Origin: Cytobacillus gottheilii
GTDB lineage: Bacteria; Bacillota; Bacilli; Bacillales; Cytobacillaceae
Reading direction: 5' to 3'
Assembly (NCBI RefSeq): GCF_001636345.1
Contig: NZ_KV440945.1
Location: 615,340-679,339, forward strand
DNA length: 64,000 nt
In this document: piece after piece, positions 36,621-46,826 of the stretch
Layout of the letters: each line of letters opens with the position of its first letter
Numbering within the stretch: the stretch's first letter is position 1
Translations under genes and position numbers: made by a program
The notes under the pieces: generated by a model
What the model was told of the DNA's origin: nothing
The model's database searches: none
Seen by the model: only the letters and a program-made list of their open reading frames with translations

Positions 36621-36697
36621 TCGCCGTATGCGATGAAAGTCGCCTGTATGGTGAAGGCTCGTTATAAAGCAATATAGAAAATGTATAAGACGAGAAT
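36621..36697 (+). ncRNA. Group II intron-like domain V + VI, cassette 2
   Basis: The 34-nt domain V hairpin is 36621-36654: TCGCCGTAT-GCGA, GAAA loop, TCGC-CT-GTATGGTGA. The 3' arm TATGG replaces TGCGG of cassettes 1 and 3 while remaining paired with CCGTA (G-C becomes G.U, U.G becomes U-A), supporting selection on structure. Domain VI has stems CTCGT (36658) and ACGAG (36690) with a 14-nt larger loop than in cassette 1. Confidence 0.8.
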
Positions 36698-37080
36698 AGC
36701 GGTCCAAATGTAACAGGTATCATGACAGTAGCACAGCAAGGTGTAAAAGCTGAAAATGAGACTTACATGCTTACTTCGAATAGCATAAAACTTGTTAAAG
36801 GGAATGCGACTTTTAATGTAATCACTGCGAATCCAGCAACAACACAAACATTTGATGTTGCCAATGGCATGTCTACTGTGATGGCATCTGAATTCGCAAA
36901 TCAACTTGTGTTGGATAATTATGTTGTGACTAGCAAATACAACAGTTCAACTGCTAAGAGTGATATTATGATCACATCAACACTTAGCGGAGATCAATCG
37001 GATCTGTCTTTCTCTTGGACAGAATCAGGTACAACAGCACTTGATGGTGTAACACCACAAGCTATTTTAGATCCTGCTTC
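36698..37080 (+). pseudogene. Surface-protein exon 2, 5' part, split by Tn3-type composite
   Basis: Begins AGC GGT CCA AAT in the same phase as the other exons, without a start codon. The product has beta-rich surface-protein repeats (GVKAENETYMLTSNSIKLVKGNATFNVITANPATTQTFDV). At 37081 a composite transposon is inserted with duplication of TTTTA; deleting it gives GCT TCT TTT AAG AAA GTG, in frame with the 3' part at 46876. The downstream bases in frame up to 37138 are transposon end, not native. Confidence 0.75.
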
Positions 37081-37182
37081 TTTTAGGGGTCCTACCAACA
37101 AAACGCGGAAAACATACGCTAAGCAAAATTCGACATGAATAAAGTCGATTTTTCCTACGCTAAGGAATCATCGGCCTATATT

Positions 37183-37642
37183 TTATCGGATAAGGGGACG
37201 GAGTGAATTTAAACTTGCTACTTTGTTCATATCAAACGTGTATTCCCCAAGAAAATTAATATGTTCCCATCCCAATGGGGAAATATGTTTTAGTAAGTCT
37301 TCTTCTCGTAAAGCTCCTTTTTCTTTCAGAAATTTTGCGGCTTCAGTAAGATATACAGTGTTCCATATGCTAATGGCGTTAATTAAAATGTTTAATGCAC
37401 TGGCGCGTTGAAGCTGATCTTGCAATCCTCTTTTCCGTAATTCGCCTCGTTTCCTAAAGAATAAAGCTCTTGCAAGAGCGTTCATCGCTTCACCTTTATT
37501 TAATCCTCGTTGAATGCGACGACGTAGGGCTTCGTTAGATATGTAATCCAAAATAAAAATGGTCTTTTCAATTCTTCCCATTTCTCGTAAAGCAGTAGCT
37601 AATTTATTTTGTCTTGCATATGACCCTAATTTCCCCATAAAA
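37183..37642 (-). pseudogene. tnpA: tnpA 3' fragment (Tn3 family), left end
   Basis: Encodes the last ~152 residues of a Tn3-family transposase (MGKLGSYARQNKLATALREMGRIEKTIFILDYIS ... SPLGWEHINFLGEYTFDMNKVASLNSLRPLIR), closely similar to the end of the right-hand tnpA but with several substitutions. Similarity ends abruptly at about 37642. It cannot encode a working enzyme; its value is to supply an inverted repeat. Confidence 0.9.
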
Positions 37643-37875
37643 GAAAAGAATCAAGGGACATTCTTGATCAAACTTTTTTCAAAGCTACAACTAAACAAGT
37701 TGTTCTAACCGTAGTGTGAAAATATAAGATTATGGTTTAAAATGTACAGTTAGACTGATTAAAACATTTAAGAGTCGTATCAAAAAAATACGGAAAATGC
37801 ATGTTATCTGGGCTAAAAGGGAAAATTCATTTGGCATGTTAAATGTGTAAATTAAAAAAAGTATAGAGGTTTTGT
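37643..37875. other. Non-coding junction before PadR promoter
   Basis: AT-rich, no ORF. TCAAGGGACATTCTTGA (37661-37677) is an imperfect palindrome. This marks where transposon tnpA sequence gives way to cargo DNA. Confidence 0.4.
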
Positions 37876-37960
37876 TTGACAATAAAAAAGTATCTATATA
37901 TATTGTAATTAGCTATCTTGTAATGCAAATTAGCTATAAAACGCTATCTTGTATTACAAA
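37876..37960 (+). promoter_or_regulatory. PadR operon promoter and paired operators
   Basis: TTGACA (37876), 17-bp spacer, TATATT (37899). Just downstream GCTATCTTGTAATGCAAA (37912) and GCTATCTTGTATTACAAA (37943) are direct repeats exactly 31 bp apart, about three helical turns. They lie over the transcript start, consistent with autorepression by the PadR product. Confidence 0.65.
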
Positions 37961-37977
37961 GTAATGGGGGGAAGAGC

Positions 37978-38334
37978 TTGACGATAAGAAGTCAATTGTT
38001 AAAAGGAATTCTAGATGCATGTGTTATGGCGATCGTAGAAGAGCAGGCCATTTATGGATATGAATTATCACAAAAGCTACAAAAAGCTGGACTGCCTGAT
38101 ATAAGTGATGGGACGATTTATCCAGTGTTACTGAGATTGCAGAAAAACGGATTTATTCGTAGTGAAATGAGGCCTTCTGATTCAGGTCCTAACCGAAAAT
38201 ACTATTTTTTAACGGATAATGGAACAGAGGAGCTTGAACGGATTGCAAAAGAGTGGATGCTGATTGCAAGTCCAGTTAGCAATTTATTAAAAAGAGGTGA
38301 AAACAATGCGAAGCACAAAACAATTAATCAATGA
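37978..38334 (+). CDS. PadR-family transcriptional regulator
   Basis: Winged-helix regulator of 118 aa: LLKGILDACVMAIVEEQAIYGYELSQKLQKAGLPDISDGTIYPVLLRLQKNGFIRSEMRPSDSGPNRKYYFLTDNGTEEL is the full PadR signature. TTG start with GGGGGGA 7 nt upstream. Overlaps the next gene by 29 bp. Likely represses its own operon through the two repeats at 37912 and 37943; the inducer is probably a compound exported by the ABC system (inference). Confidence 0.9.
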   Translation: MTIRSQLLKGILDACVMAIVEEQAIYGYELSQKLQKAGLPDISDGTIYPVLLRLQKNGFIRSEMRPSDSGPNRKYYFLTDNGTEELERIAKEWMLIASPVSNLLKRGENNAKHKTINQ

Positions 38335-38980
38335 AAATAATGAAAAACGTAAGCTATTAAATGCCGAGAATGAATTATTATATGAGGATTTTTCACTATA
38401 TATCAGAACCGATTTACGAGTAGCCGAGCACGAAAGTGAGGAACTTCTAATGGATTTACTTGATCATCTTTTAGAAGGACAGGAAGACGGAAAGACAGCG
38501 ACTAACTTATTTGGGTCTCACCCACGAAAATACGCAGATGAGCTAATAGCAGGACTTCCGCACGAGAAGAAACGAAATGTCATTCCTTATGTGTTTTCTC
38601 TAGTGTTCAATTTACTAGGGTGGTTCAGTTTAATTTATGGAATGGTAAACCTTGTTTTACAAAGGTTTACAAAAGTAGATGAAACTATTTCACTTGGTAA
38701 TAGTATTGTGCTATTAACTGTAATTATGATTGTTACTGCTTTCGGAGTGTTCGTTATTTTCAAACTTATTCGTTCGACACTTTTCGTTAATAAAAAGCAA
38801 AGAAGACGAGCCTTCTGGAAGGCCGGTTTTTTTGGAGCAGGTTCGTTTGCACTTATTATGTTCTTAACTAGGATAATGCCTGACTTTGGACCAGAGGTTA
38901 ATTTTGAATGGTGGGTTTATCTAGTTATAGGTGCCGTGTTGGTTATTATTAGTAAATTGGTTAGAAGCATAACTACATAA
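38306..38980 (+). CDS. PadR-partner membrane protein (HAAS/DUF1129-like)
   Basis: About 224 aa. A helical cytoplasmic N-terminus (~90 residues, LYEDFSLYIRTDLRVAEHESEELLMDLLDHLLEGQEDGKTATNLFGSHPRKYADELIAGL) resembles the region that accompanies PadR regulators, followed by four TM helices. ATG 38306 has AAGAGGTG upstream; the frame is open from GTG 38297. Translationally coupled with padR. Role probably in signalling to or controlling the regulator; not established. Confidence 0.7.
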   Translation: MRSTKQLINENNEKRKLLNAENELLYEDFSLYIRTDLRVAEHESEELLMDLLDHLLEGQEDGKTATNLFGSHPRKYADELIAGLPHEKKRNVIPYVFSLVFNLLGWFSLIYGMVNLVLQRFTKVDETISLGNSIVLLTVIMIVTAFGVFVIFKLIRSTLFVNKKQRRRAFWKAGFFGAGSFALIMFLTRIMPDFGPEVNFEWWVYLVIGAVLVIISKLVRSITT

Positions 38981-39029
38981 AATACGTTTTATCTAGTACT
39001 TTTCAAGCAAAGAAAAAGGTGGGCTTTTT

Positions 39030-40820
39030 TTGTTAATTAATTGGATTAAATGGAAATTAAAAATTAGATGGAAAAGTCAAATGAACAATTTCATTTTTTT
39101 TAAAAAAATAAAACAGGTAGAAAATATTTGGGTTTGGGTAGTATTATGGAGTTTGATAAGCTTTAGTACCCTTCTAGGAGGGAGTTACTTACTTTTTAAA
39201 ACAACTATCCTAAATGAAAAATTAACTGTAAGTGATCAACCATCAGGAATCTTATCAACCCTTGCTCTTCAAATTCTGTATTCTTTAAGGGAAAATCATT
39301 ATCTATTATGGTCATTACTTTTTTTCATTATATTTATAAATGCAATAATTTCCGGAATCGCTTCATCTAAATGGCAGCTACAGGCTGTAGATAGAGACTG
39401 GTTAATGATAAATCTAAAGACTAGCGAACATAAATCTAATATCTATATTTATTTAGAATCTTTAACTTGGAATTCAAAAGTTTTTCTAATGGCATACGTT
39501 CCAATCATATTATCACTTGGGTATTTACTAAATCTAACACCAATAAAAATAATCTTAATTTTGTTCATTACTTTTTTGCTTTTTATAGTTTTGGGAATAA
39601 TAAGTTCTATTTTCCATAATAAATATATGTGTTTACAAAGGAAGCGAAATCATTTTTTATTACGACTAGTTACAAATATTCTGATAAGGTGCTTTCTATT
39701 TGTTCTAGCCTTAAATATGAGTAATCGATTAGTGCCTTGGATTAAAAACTTCCCACTAACATCAAATGAAATTGATATTGAAAAATATTACCAATGGATG
39801 CAACTTGGCACCAGTTCTCTAGCAAAATTATTTGAACCGATAAAAGATGTAATTACATTCTCTCTATTACCGAATAGTATCTTAGCAACTTATGCCATGG
39901 GGGAACTGGATTTAAAGGACTTACTAATTTTCAGTGTAATATTGACTATATTTGTTGGATTTACAGTCCTTCTTGCCTTTTCTAAAAGTAAGCCATCTAA
40001 AGGTATTTATTATCCATTTTCTTTTTATGAAAAGTGGATTGTTTCTCTAAGTGCTATTGTGAATAGACAATCATATATAACCTTTTTAATTAGAAATGAT
40101 ATTCGTACTACCTATTTCTTTCATAGATTTCCTATACTTCTAGGGCCATTGTCTTTCTGGATTCAATTGGGCATATTTACGAGTTTTATTCAAGTCTTTG
40201 AGCCATTCGATAAAATGTATCATTTTATTCTAGCTTTTTATTTCTTCTTTTTTGTATTTTTTTATGTATTTACAATGTTCTGGGGCTTAAATGGAATGTT
40301 CTCAATGGATAGTGTTGGCAAACATATCATTTTGCATCTTTTGTCTAAAAAAAATGCTTGGTCAATTTTTCTTTATAAATTTCGATTATTTTTAATTACT
40401 ACACTTCCGTTATTTATTGTGTGTGACATTCTTTTTATGATTATCAATCAAGTTCCTTTAAATATTTCGATTATAGTTGGGGTATCTCACCTATTATTTT
40501 ATTTTTTATTAACTATCATAATATTTTTACCATCAGTGATTAGTCCGCATTACAACTTTTTAAATATTGAACAATTAGAAGATTATCCAGATCAAAAAGC
40601 AGTACGGAACCTTATCAGGTACTTAACAGTAGGTATTTTTATCCCTTGTTTAATGTTACCTATAGCACTTTTAATGTCCGATTTCATTAGTATCTCACAG
40701 TATTTACATATAAACGCAATTGGAATCACTGTATTGTTTTTAATACTTTCGGGAAGCTTAGTTACAATTATTAAGCATAAATTAGTAAGGCTTAAGTGTT
40801 TGGATGACTTTTCTTTATAG
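39030..40820 (+). CDS. ABC exporter membrane subunit
   Basis: 596 residues with about 12 hydrophobic segments and no ATP-binding motif, so it is the permease half of an exporter, paired with the ATPase that follows after 11 bp. TTG start behind AAAGGTGGG. No family-specific signature is recognised; length and layout resemble large ABC-2-like permeases of bacteriocin or drug exporters. Unusually low G+C compared with the sugar loci, in keeping with horizontal cargo. Confidence 0.75.
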   Translation: MLINWIKWKLKIRWKSQMNNFIFFKKIKQVENIWVWVVLWSLISFSTLLGGSYLLFKTTILNEKLTVSDQPSGILSTLALQILYSLRENHYLLWSLLFFIIFINAIISGIASSKWQLQAVDRDWLMINLKTSEHKSNIYIYLESLTWNSKVFLMAYVPIILSLGYLLNLTPIKIILILFITFLLFIVLGIISSIFHNKYMCLQRKRNHFLLRLVTNILIRCFLFVLALNMSNRLVPWIKNFPLTSNEIDIEKYYQWMQLGTSSLAKLFEPIKDVITFSLLPNSILATYAMGELDLKDLLIFSVILTIFVGFTVLLAFSKSKPSKGIYYPFSFYEKWIVSLSAIVNRQSYITFLIRNDIRTTYFFHRFPILLGPLSFWIQLGIFTSFIQVFEPFDKMYHFILAFYFFFFVFFYVFTMFWGLNGMFSMDSVGKHIILHLLSKKNAWSIFLYKFRLFLITTLPLFIVCDILFMIINQVPLNISIIVGVSHLLFYFLLTIIIFLPSVISPHYNFLNIEQLEDYPDQKAVRNLIRYLTVGIFIPCLMLPIALLMSDFISISQYLHINAIGITVLFLILSGSLVTIIKHKLVRLKCLDDFSL

Positions 40821-40831
40821 GAGGGATTATA

Positions 40832-41548
40832 TTGAATAGTATTTTGGAGTTTCAAAACGTAAAAAAAATAATTGAAGGGAAACCAATCTTAAAAAATATA
40901 AGTTTTGTAGTACCGGAAAGGAAAATTGTTGCCTTTTTAGGACCAAATGGAGCAGGTAAGACTACTACACTTAAAATAGCTGCGGGTCTATTAGAACATG
41001 AATCAGGTCAAATCATTATAAATGAAAATGAAAAATCACTTTATAAGTCAACCAATCCAGTTATGTTTATCCCTGACTATCCCTTGCTATATGAAGAATT
41101 AACAGGTTTTGAGTATGTAGAGATGATGATTGACATGTTTCAAATAAAGAAGAAAAATCCATATGAAAGCCTCTATCGTTACGATATGGATGACGAGCTG
41201 CACAAAAAAGTGAAGGATTTATCTTTGGGGAATAAGAAAAAGATTGCTTTATTTACAACCTTATTAAGTAATCCATCACTTTTATTGCTGGATGAATTTA
41301 CTTCAGGTATTGATCCTATTAATATGAAGATAATCAAAGCAATTCTTCTGGATTACGTTAATAATGGGAATGCCATTCTTTTATCTACGCATCAATTAGA
41401 AGTAGCCCAGCATTTTTGCGATACGCTCATATTGATTAATAATGGTGAAATACTAGAAGATAATCTATCAATCACTTCGGTAACTGAAAATCATTCTACT
41501 TTAGAAGATTATTTTATATCTACATTGAAGACTAATGGGGGGAAATAA
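40832..41548 (+). CDS. ABC exporter ATP-binding subunit
   Basis: 238 aa. Walker A GPNGAGKTTTLK near residue 38, signature-like LSLGNKKKIALF (SxGxxxK in place of LSGGQ) near 130, Walker B LLLLDEFTSGIDP near 152, and the H-loop STHQLE. CcmA/NatA-type exporter ATPase. TTG start with AGGAGG at 40819. Its stop overlaps the next small gene (TAATG). Confidence 0.9.
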   Translation: MNSILEFQNVKKIIEGKPILKNISFVVPERKIVAFLGPNGAGKTTTLKIAAGLLEHESGQIIINENEKSLYKSTNPVMFIPDYPLLYEELTGFEYVEMMIDMFQIKKKNPYESLYRYDMDDELHKKVKDLSLGNKKKIALFTTLLSNPSLLLLDEFTSGIDPINMKIIKAILLDYVNNGNAILLSTHQLEVAQHFCDTLILINNGEILEDNLSITSVTENHSTLEDYFISTLKTNGGK

Positions 41549-41727
41549 TGAAAAAAATTTTTATTTTAGGAACTATAGTATTTTCTTTATTTGCCATTAT
41601 TCCATTAATTTTCTCAATTTATAATGGTAATGCTAAAGATTCTATTGTTATTTCTTGTATTCTTATTGGCGTATTAGCTTTCACATTTATTGAATATAAG
41701 GGTTCAAAAAACAAGAGAGTAAAATAA
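41548..41727 (+). CDS. Small two-TM membrane protein
   Basis: 59 residues, MKKIFILGTIVFSLFAIIP ... FTFIEYKGSKNKRVK: two hydrophobic helices with a basic tail. The ATG overlaps the ATPase stop, and GGGGGGAAAT precedes it, so it is translated as part of the exporter operon. May be an accessory or immunity-like subunit; no family recognised. Confidence 0.65.
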   Translation: MKKIFILGTIVFSLFAIIPLIFSIYNGNAKDSIVISCILIGVLAFTFIEYKGSKNKRVK

Positions 41728-41858
41728 TCTTTATATTTAGGGGTAGCGTCACATGCCCATCAAGGTAAGAGATCATAATACCCCAGAACGAAAATTTTGT
41801 GTATCTTACTCGTTTTTATCGTTTTGGGGTAACTCGTTATTGTTAGCTTGATGGCGAT

Positions 41859-41896
41859 GGGGTCCTACCAGCAAAACGCGGAAAACATACGCTAAG
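41859..41896 (+). repeat. Third (internal) Tn3-type inverted repeat
   Basis: GGGGTCCTACCAGCAAAACG, continuing to CGCTAAG: 38 bp, one mismatch from the outer repeats (G for A). Same orientation as the left outer repeat. It is the original left end of the right-hand Tn3 element; its 5-bp flank GCGAT does not match TTTTA. Confidence 0.85.
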
Positions 41897-41977
41897 ACAA
41901 TTCATGGAAATGAAAAGCCGACTTTTCCTACGCTAAGGAATCATCGGCTTTTTTATTTTGCGATTAATACAGAATAT

Positions 41978-42526
41978 TTAACTTTCACTTTCCAAATATC
42001 TATATAACGTAGATTTACTAATTCCTGTTTCATCTTTTATTTCAGTCAGACTATAGTTCTTACTTTGATACATAACAATTGCACGTTTTACATTTTCGTC
42101 AGGTTTTCTTGGTCGTCCTGAAATGATTCCTTTTTGTTTTGCTTCATACAATCCTTTTTTTGTTTTTTCGCTTATTACATCGCTTTGAAAATCAACAAGG
42201 TGTTTCACGATGTCACTGAAATAATATCCAGCCCTATTACTTGTATCGATTCCCTCAGATAAAGAAAAAATAAAGGCACCTTTACTATCGATTATTTCTA
42301 ATAACTCCACTAGATGACGTGTTGAATCAGCTAGTGTAAAAAGTTTTGTAACAACTATTTTATCACCTTGGCTGAGATTACTTATCATATTTTTAAGCTG
42401 TATTCTTTTTTTGGCGGATGAATGGTCTTCTTTAATGATCGTTTCACAATTCATTTTTGTTAAATTTCCGAGCTGAATTTTACAGTTGAGATCGTCCTGA
42501 TAAGGTCTCATATAACCAATTAACAT
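41978..42526 (-). CDS. Serine-recombinase-like protein lacking catalytic serine
   Basis: Resolvase-type N-terminal domain plus C-terminal HTH (GRPRKPDENVKRAIVMYQSKNYSLTEIKDETGISKSTLYRYLESES), 182 aa, in the place where Tn3 elements carry tnpR. However, the usual GYARVS motif reads GYMRPY, so the nucleophilic serine is replaced by tyrosine, and the LDRLxR motif reads LFTLADS, losing its arginine. DNA binding may persist while strand cleavage by the normal mechanism should not. It could be a regulator of transposition, or a decayed resolvase. Confidence 0.75.
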   Translation of the reverse strand: MLIGYMRPYQDDLNCKIQLGNLTKMNCETIIKEDHSSAKKRIQLKNMISNLSQGDKIVVTKLFTLADSTRHLVELLEIIDSKGAFIFSLSEGIDTSNRAGYYFSDIVKHLVDFQSDVISEKTKKGLYEAKQKGIISGRPRKPDENVKRAIVMYQSKNYSLTEIKDETGISKSTLYRYLESES

Positions 42527-42589
42527 TACATGCTCTCCTAACTATTCCTGCTTTTACTTATGATACCATAAATTTTCTTAACAAAAATA

Positions 42590-42615
42590 GTCCCAAAAAG
42601 GTTCATTTTTGGGAC
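42590..42615. promoter_or_regulatory. Palindrome upstream of recombinase and sulP
   Basis: GTCCCAAAAA-ggttca-TTTTTGGGAC, perfect 10-bp arms, in the divergent intergenic region. It may be a recombinase-binding/res subsite or an operator shared by the two genes. Confidence 0.5.
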
Positions 42616-42704
42616 GAATGGTGTTACACTCTTTTTATTGAATATCGCCCCGACTTTTATGAGAGTTAAAAGTCAAAAAATAACTTAGATGAGGTGTAGA
42701 CATA

Positions 42705-44170
42705 GTGGTAGAAAAGTTAAAAAAAGAATGGTTTTCAAACGTAAGGGCAGATGTCCTTGCTGGAATTGTTGTAGCACTGGCCTTAATCCCTGAAGCAATT
42801 GCCTTTTCCATCATTGCAGGAGTAGACCCAATGGTCGGCCTATATGCATCTTTTTGTATAGCCGTGTTATTATTTCATTTGTAGGTGGTCGCCCAGGGAT
42901 GATTTCAGCTGCAACGGGTGCCATGGCGTAACTTATGGTTCCTTTAGTGAAAGAACATGGATTGAATTATTTATTGGCAGCAACCATATTAACAGGTGTA
43001 TTCCAAGTGATTTTTGGTGTATTTAAAGTAGCAAAAGTAATGAAATTTATCCCGAGAGCAGTCATGATTGGCTTTGTTAACGCATTAGCCATTATGATTT
43101 TCATGGCTCAGGTGCCTCACTTTATCGGAATTTCTAACATGACGTATATTTTTGTCGCAATTACACTGGTCATTCTTTTTGTAGTACCTAAATTTATTAA
43201 GTCTATCCCTTCACCATTGATAGCAATTGTTGTGCTAACAGCTATTGCGATATATTCAGGTGTTGAATTAGGTACAGTTGGAGACTTGGGAGCTATTACA
43301 CAGTCATTGCCAGCATTTTTTATTCCAGACGTTCCATTTACGTTTGAAACGCTTGCCATTATTTTTCCATATTCGTTTGCCTTAGCCATTGTAGGTCTAT
43401 TAGAAAGCTTACTAACAGCATCCATTGTGGATGATATGACAGGGACTGAAAGTGATAAAAATAAAGAGTCGAGAGGACAAGGAATCGCGAATATGATTAC
43501 AGGTTTCTTTGGAGGAATGGCTGGTTGTGCAATGATTGGACAGTCTGTGATTAATGTAAAATCAGGAAGACGCGGGAGATTGTCTACCTTAGTTGCAGGT
43601 GTATTTTTGATGTTCCTTATTATTGTATTAGGTGATTTAGTTGTTCAGATCCCGATGCCTGTTCTTGTGGGTATTATGATCATGGTATCCATTGGTACAT
43701 TTGATTGGTCTTCCTTCACTTATTTAAGAAAAGCACCAAAAAGTGATGCAGTCGTTATGTTGGTGTCAGTTGGTATTGTTGTTGCAACGCATGATTTATC
43801 GCAAGGAGTTATTGCAGGTGTCATATTAAGCGCATTATTCTTTGTTGCTAAAACTTCAAAGATACAAGTTACTGAACGAAAAGAAAATCAAAATATGATA
43901 TTTAATGTAAAAGGTCCATTATTCTTTGCATCTGTTGAAGGCTTTGTAGAATCATTTGATTTCACTTTAAAAAATACAAATATTATTATTGATTTCTCCA
44001 ATACAAATGTTTGGGATGATTCAGCTGTGGGAGCTATTGATAAAGTAGTCATTAAATTTTATGAGAATAATAATAAAGTAACGATTCAAGGTTTAAATTC
44101 TTCTAGTAAAAAACTCGTGGAAAGATTAGCTATATATAATGATGCAAATGCAAAATTATCGACACATTAA
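42705..44170 (+). pseudogene. SulP-family anion permease, frameshift and nonsense
   Basis: SulP/SLC26-type transporter with C-terminal STAS domain. N-terminus [49 protein letters not shown] is in the GTG 42705 frame. A one-base shift occurs at about 42872, before [17 protein letters not shown], and a TAA at 42929 replaces an expected TTA (AMALLMV). The remaining 411 codons are intact: TM helices, then STAS (IIIDFSNTNVWDDSAVGAIDKVVIKFYE). Often linked to bicarbonate or sulfate uptake; substrate here unknown. Inactivated passenger gene. Confidence 0.85.
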
Positions 44171-44193
44171 TTTTTCAGGAGGAGTGAAAAATT

Positions 44194-44424
44194 GTGTATA
44201 AAAATATCCTATTAGCTGTCGATGGATCGGAACATTCATTACGAGCAACGCAAGAAGTAATAAAAATCGCTTCATTAGTCAACGAATGTAGGATTGAGGT
44301 TGTATATGTAGCTGATTTTTCAAAATCGAAAAACGAAGTTCTTCATTCTCAAGGAAAAGAAGAAATAGAACTGTCACGGCGAAAAAAACTCCTTCCTATT
44401 GAAGAAAAATTGATAAACTTATAG
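44194..44424 (+). pseudogene. UspA-type universal stress protein, C-terminally truncated
   Basis: First ~72 residues of a Usp domain (MYKNILLAVDGSEHSLRATQEVIKIASLVN ... LPIEEKL), where the full domain is about 140-150. At about 44403 the DNA switches to the interior of tnpA in another frame, leaving LINL and a stop. SulP-Usp pairs are a common operon; AGGAGGAG precedes the GTG. The ATP-binding G-rich motif is lost. Confidence 0.85.
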
Positions 44425-46778
44425 ATCCCTTTGTAGACAATAGAAAAACCCCTTTTGCATGGCTGAGGGAACTTCCCGGCCAATCTTCACCTGAAGCCTT
44501 TTTAAAAGTAATAAAGCGCTTAGAATATATTCGAGATTTAAAATTAGAAATAAATACAGAACAAATCCATCCCAATCGGTTACTTCAATTATCTCGAATT
44601 GGAGCACGGTATGAACCACACTCATTTCGAAGGTTTAAAGAAAAGAAGAAATATGCAATTCTAGTTGCCTATCTAGTAACACTAAGCCAAGATCTAATTG
44701 ACCAAGCAATTGAAATTCACGATCGACAAATGATGATTTTACAATCAAAGGGCCGTAAAACACAAGAGGAAATGCAAAAAGAAAATGGAAAAGCAGTGAA
44801 TGAAAAAGTCGTGCATTTTGCAGATATTGGTGCAGCACTTATTCAAGCAAGAAATGAAGGGCTTGATCCATTTAATGCTATTGAAATGATTATGCCATGG
44901 GATAAAATTGTTTCTTCCGTCGAAGAAGCACAAAAATTAGCCCGACCGATGGATTACGATTATCTAGATTTGTTAGAAAATCGTTTTTCTTACCTAAGAA
45001 AATATACTCCTACTTTTCTTAAATCTTTTGAATTTCGTTCTACACAAGGTACAGATCCACTATTGCAAGCCTTGAAGACCCTAAATGAAATAAATGAATC
45101 TGGTAAAAGGAAAATTCCAAATGATGCCCCAGTAGATTTTATTCCTAAACGTTGGAAGAAGCATGTTTATGGTGAAGATGGAGTAATTAATCGACACTAT
45201 TATGAGATGGCTGCACTAACAGAGCTAAAAAATCATATTCGATCCGGCGATATATCTGTAGTCGGTAGTAGACTTCATAAAGATTTTGAAGAGTATCTTG
45301 TTCCTAAAGAAGAGTGGACAACAACTCGTCTCACGGAAACTAAACTAGCCGTTCATTCATCGGCAGATGAATATCTTGAAGAAAGAAGAAAGTCACTAGC
45401 TCAACGCCTTACATGGGTTTCAAATAATCTTGATTCTCTGGAAGGAGTAAATATCGAAAAGGCTAAGATCCGAGTGGACCGTTTGGAGAAGAATACACCC
45501 GAAGAAGCAAGAGCGTTTAGCCTGTCTTTATATAATATGTTGCCGAGAATAAAGCTCACTGATCTTTTAATGGAGGTAGCACACTGGACAGGATTTGACG
45601 AAATGTTGATACATGCCTCAACCAATGGTCCACCAAAGGGAGAGGAAAAAGTAGTTCTCATGGCTGCTCTCATGGCAATGGGAACTAACATAGGACTTAC
45701 TAAAATGGCAGAAGCCACACCAGGAGTTACCTATCATCAAATGGCTAATGCAGCGCAGTGGCGTTTATTCGATGATGCTATAAGTCGTGCACAAGCTACA
45801 TTAGTAAATTTTCAACATAAGCTTAAACTAGCTTCATATTGGGGAGATGGAAGTACCTCTTCTTCTGATGGAATGCGTGTACAGGTTGTTGTTTCATCGT
45901 TACATGCCGATGCCAATCCACACTATGGGTCTGGAAAAGGAGCAACAATTTATCGATTTACTAGTGATCAATTTTCAAGTTTTTATACGAAAGTCATTAA
46001 TACCAATGCTCGTGATGCTGTACACGTTATTGATGGATTACTTCATCATGAGACAGATTTAAATATTGAAGAGCATTTTACAGACACAGCTGGCTACGCC
46101 GACTCAGTATTTGGATTGAGTCATTTACTAGGATTTCGTTTTGCACCAAGGCTACGTGATTTAGCTGACTCTAAGCTATTCACCATCCAAACGCCAAATG
46201 AATTCCCCAAATTAGAAAATATACTCCGTGGTCGTATTAATACTAAAATGATTCAAGAGAATTTCGATGACGTATTACGTGTAGCTCATTCTATTCGAGA
46301 AGGAAAAGTGTCCGGTTCACTTATTATGGGAAAATTAGGGTCGTATGCGAGACAAAATAAACTTGCAACTACTTTGCGAGAAATGGGGAGAATCGAAAAG
46401 ACCATTTTTATTTTGGATTACATATCTAACGAAACACTACGCCGTCGAATTCAACGAGGACTAAATAAAGGGGAAGCTATGAATGGTTTAGCGAGAGCCT
46501 TATTCTTTGGAAAACGTGGTGAATTACGGGAACGAGGAATACAAGACCAGCTACAACGTGCAAGTGCTTTAAACATTCTAATAAACGCTATAAGCGTATG
46601 GAATACCGTTTATCTTACAGAGGCAACAAAATTATTGAAGGAAAAGGGAAATTTGAGAGAAGATTTACTTAAACATATTTCTCCGTTAGGATGGGAACAC
46701 ATTAATTTTCTTGGTGAATACAACTTTGATGCGAGTAAAGTAGCAAGTTTAAATTCACTCCGTCCCCTTATCCGATAA
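44403..46778 (+). pseudogene. tnpA: tnpA of Tn3 family, 5'-truncated
   Basis: Tn3-family DDE transposase lacking its first ~200 residues. The frame opens at 44403 just after a TGA and shows KIDKLIDPFVDNRKTPFAWLRELPG, then about 790 residues through GYADSVFGLSHLLGFRFAPRLRDL to SLRPLIR. The first ATG with a long product is at 44730, but homology starts earlier and no ribosome site is seen. Catalytic-core motifs (WGDGSTSSSDG, HYGSGKG, GLLHHETDLNIEEH) are retained. The N-terminal DNA-binding part was replaced by usp sequence. Confidence 0.88.
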
Positions 46779-46789
46779 AATAAAGGCCG

Positions 46790-46826
46790 ATGATTCCTTA
46801 GCGTAGGAAAAATCGGCTTTATTCAT
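46790..46826 (+). terminator. Hairpin at transposon right end
   Basis: GCCGATGATTCC ... GGAAAAATCGGC followed by TTTATT, directly after tnpA. An equivalent hairpin is present inside each of the three inverted-repeat regions. Confidence 0.6.

Noticed and set aside
36600-36670. Conserved peptide VDGSPYAxKVARAVKARYN read through the repeats
   Set aside because: It is closed by stops on both sides, has no start codon, and the substitutions preserve base pairing rather than amino acids.
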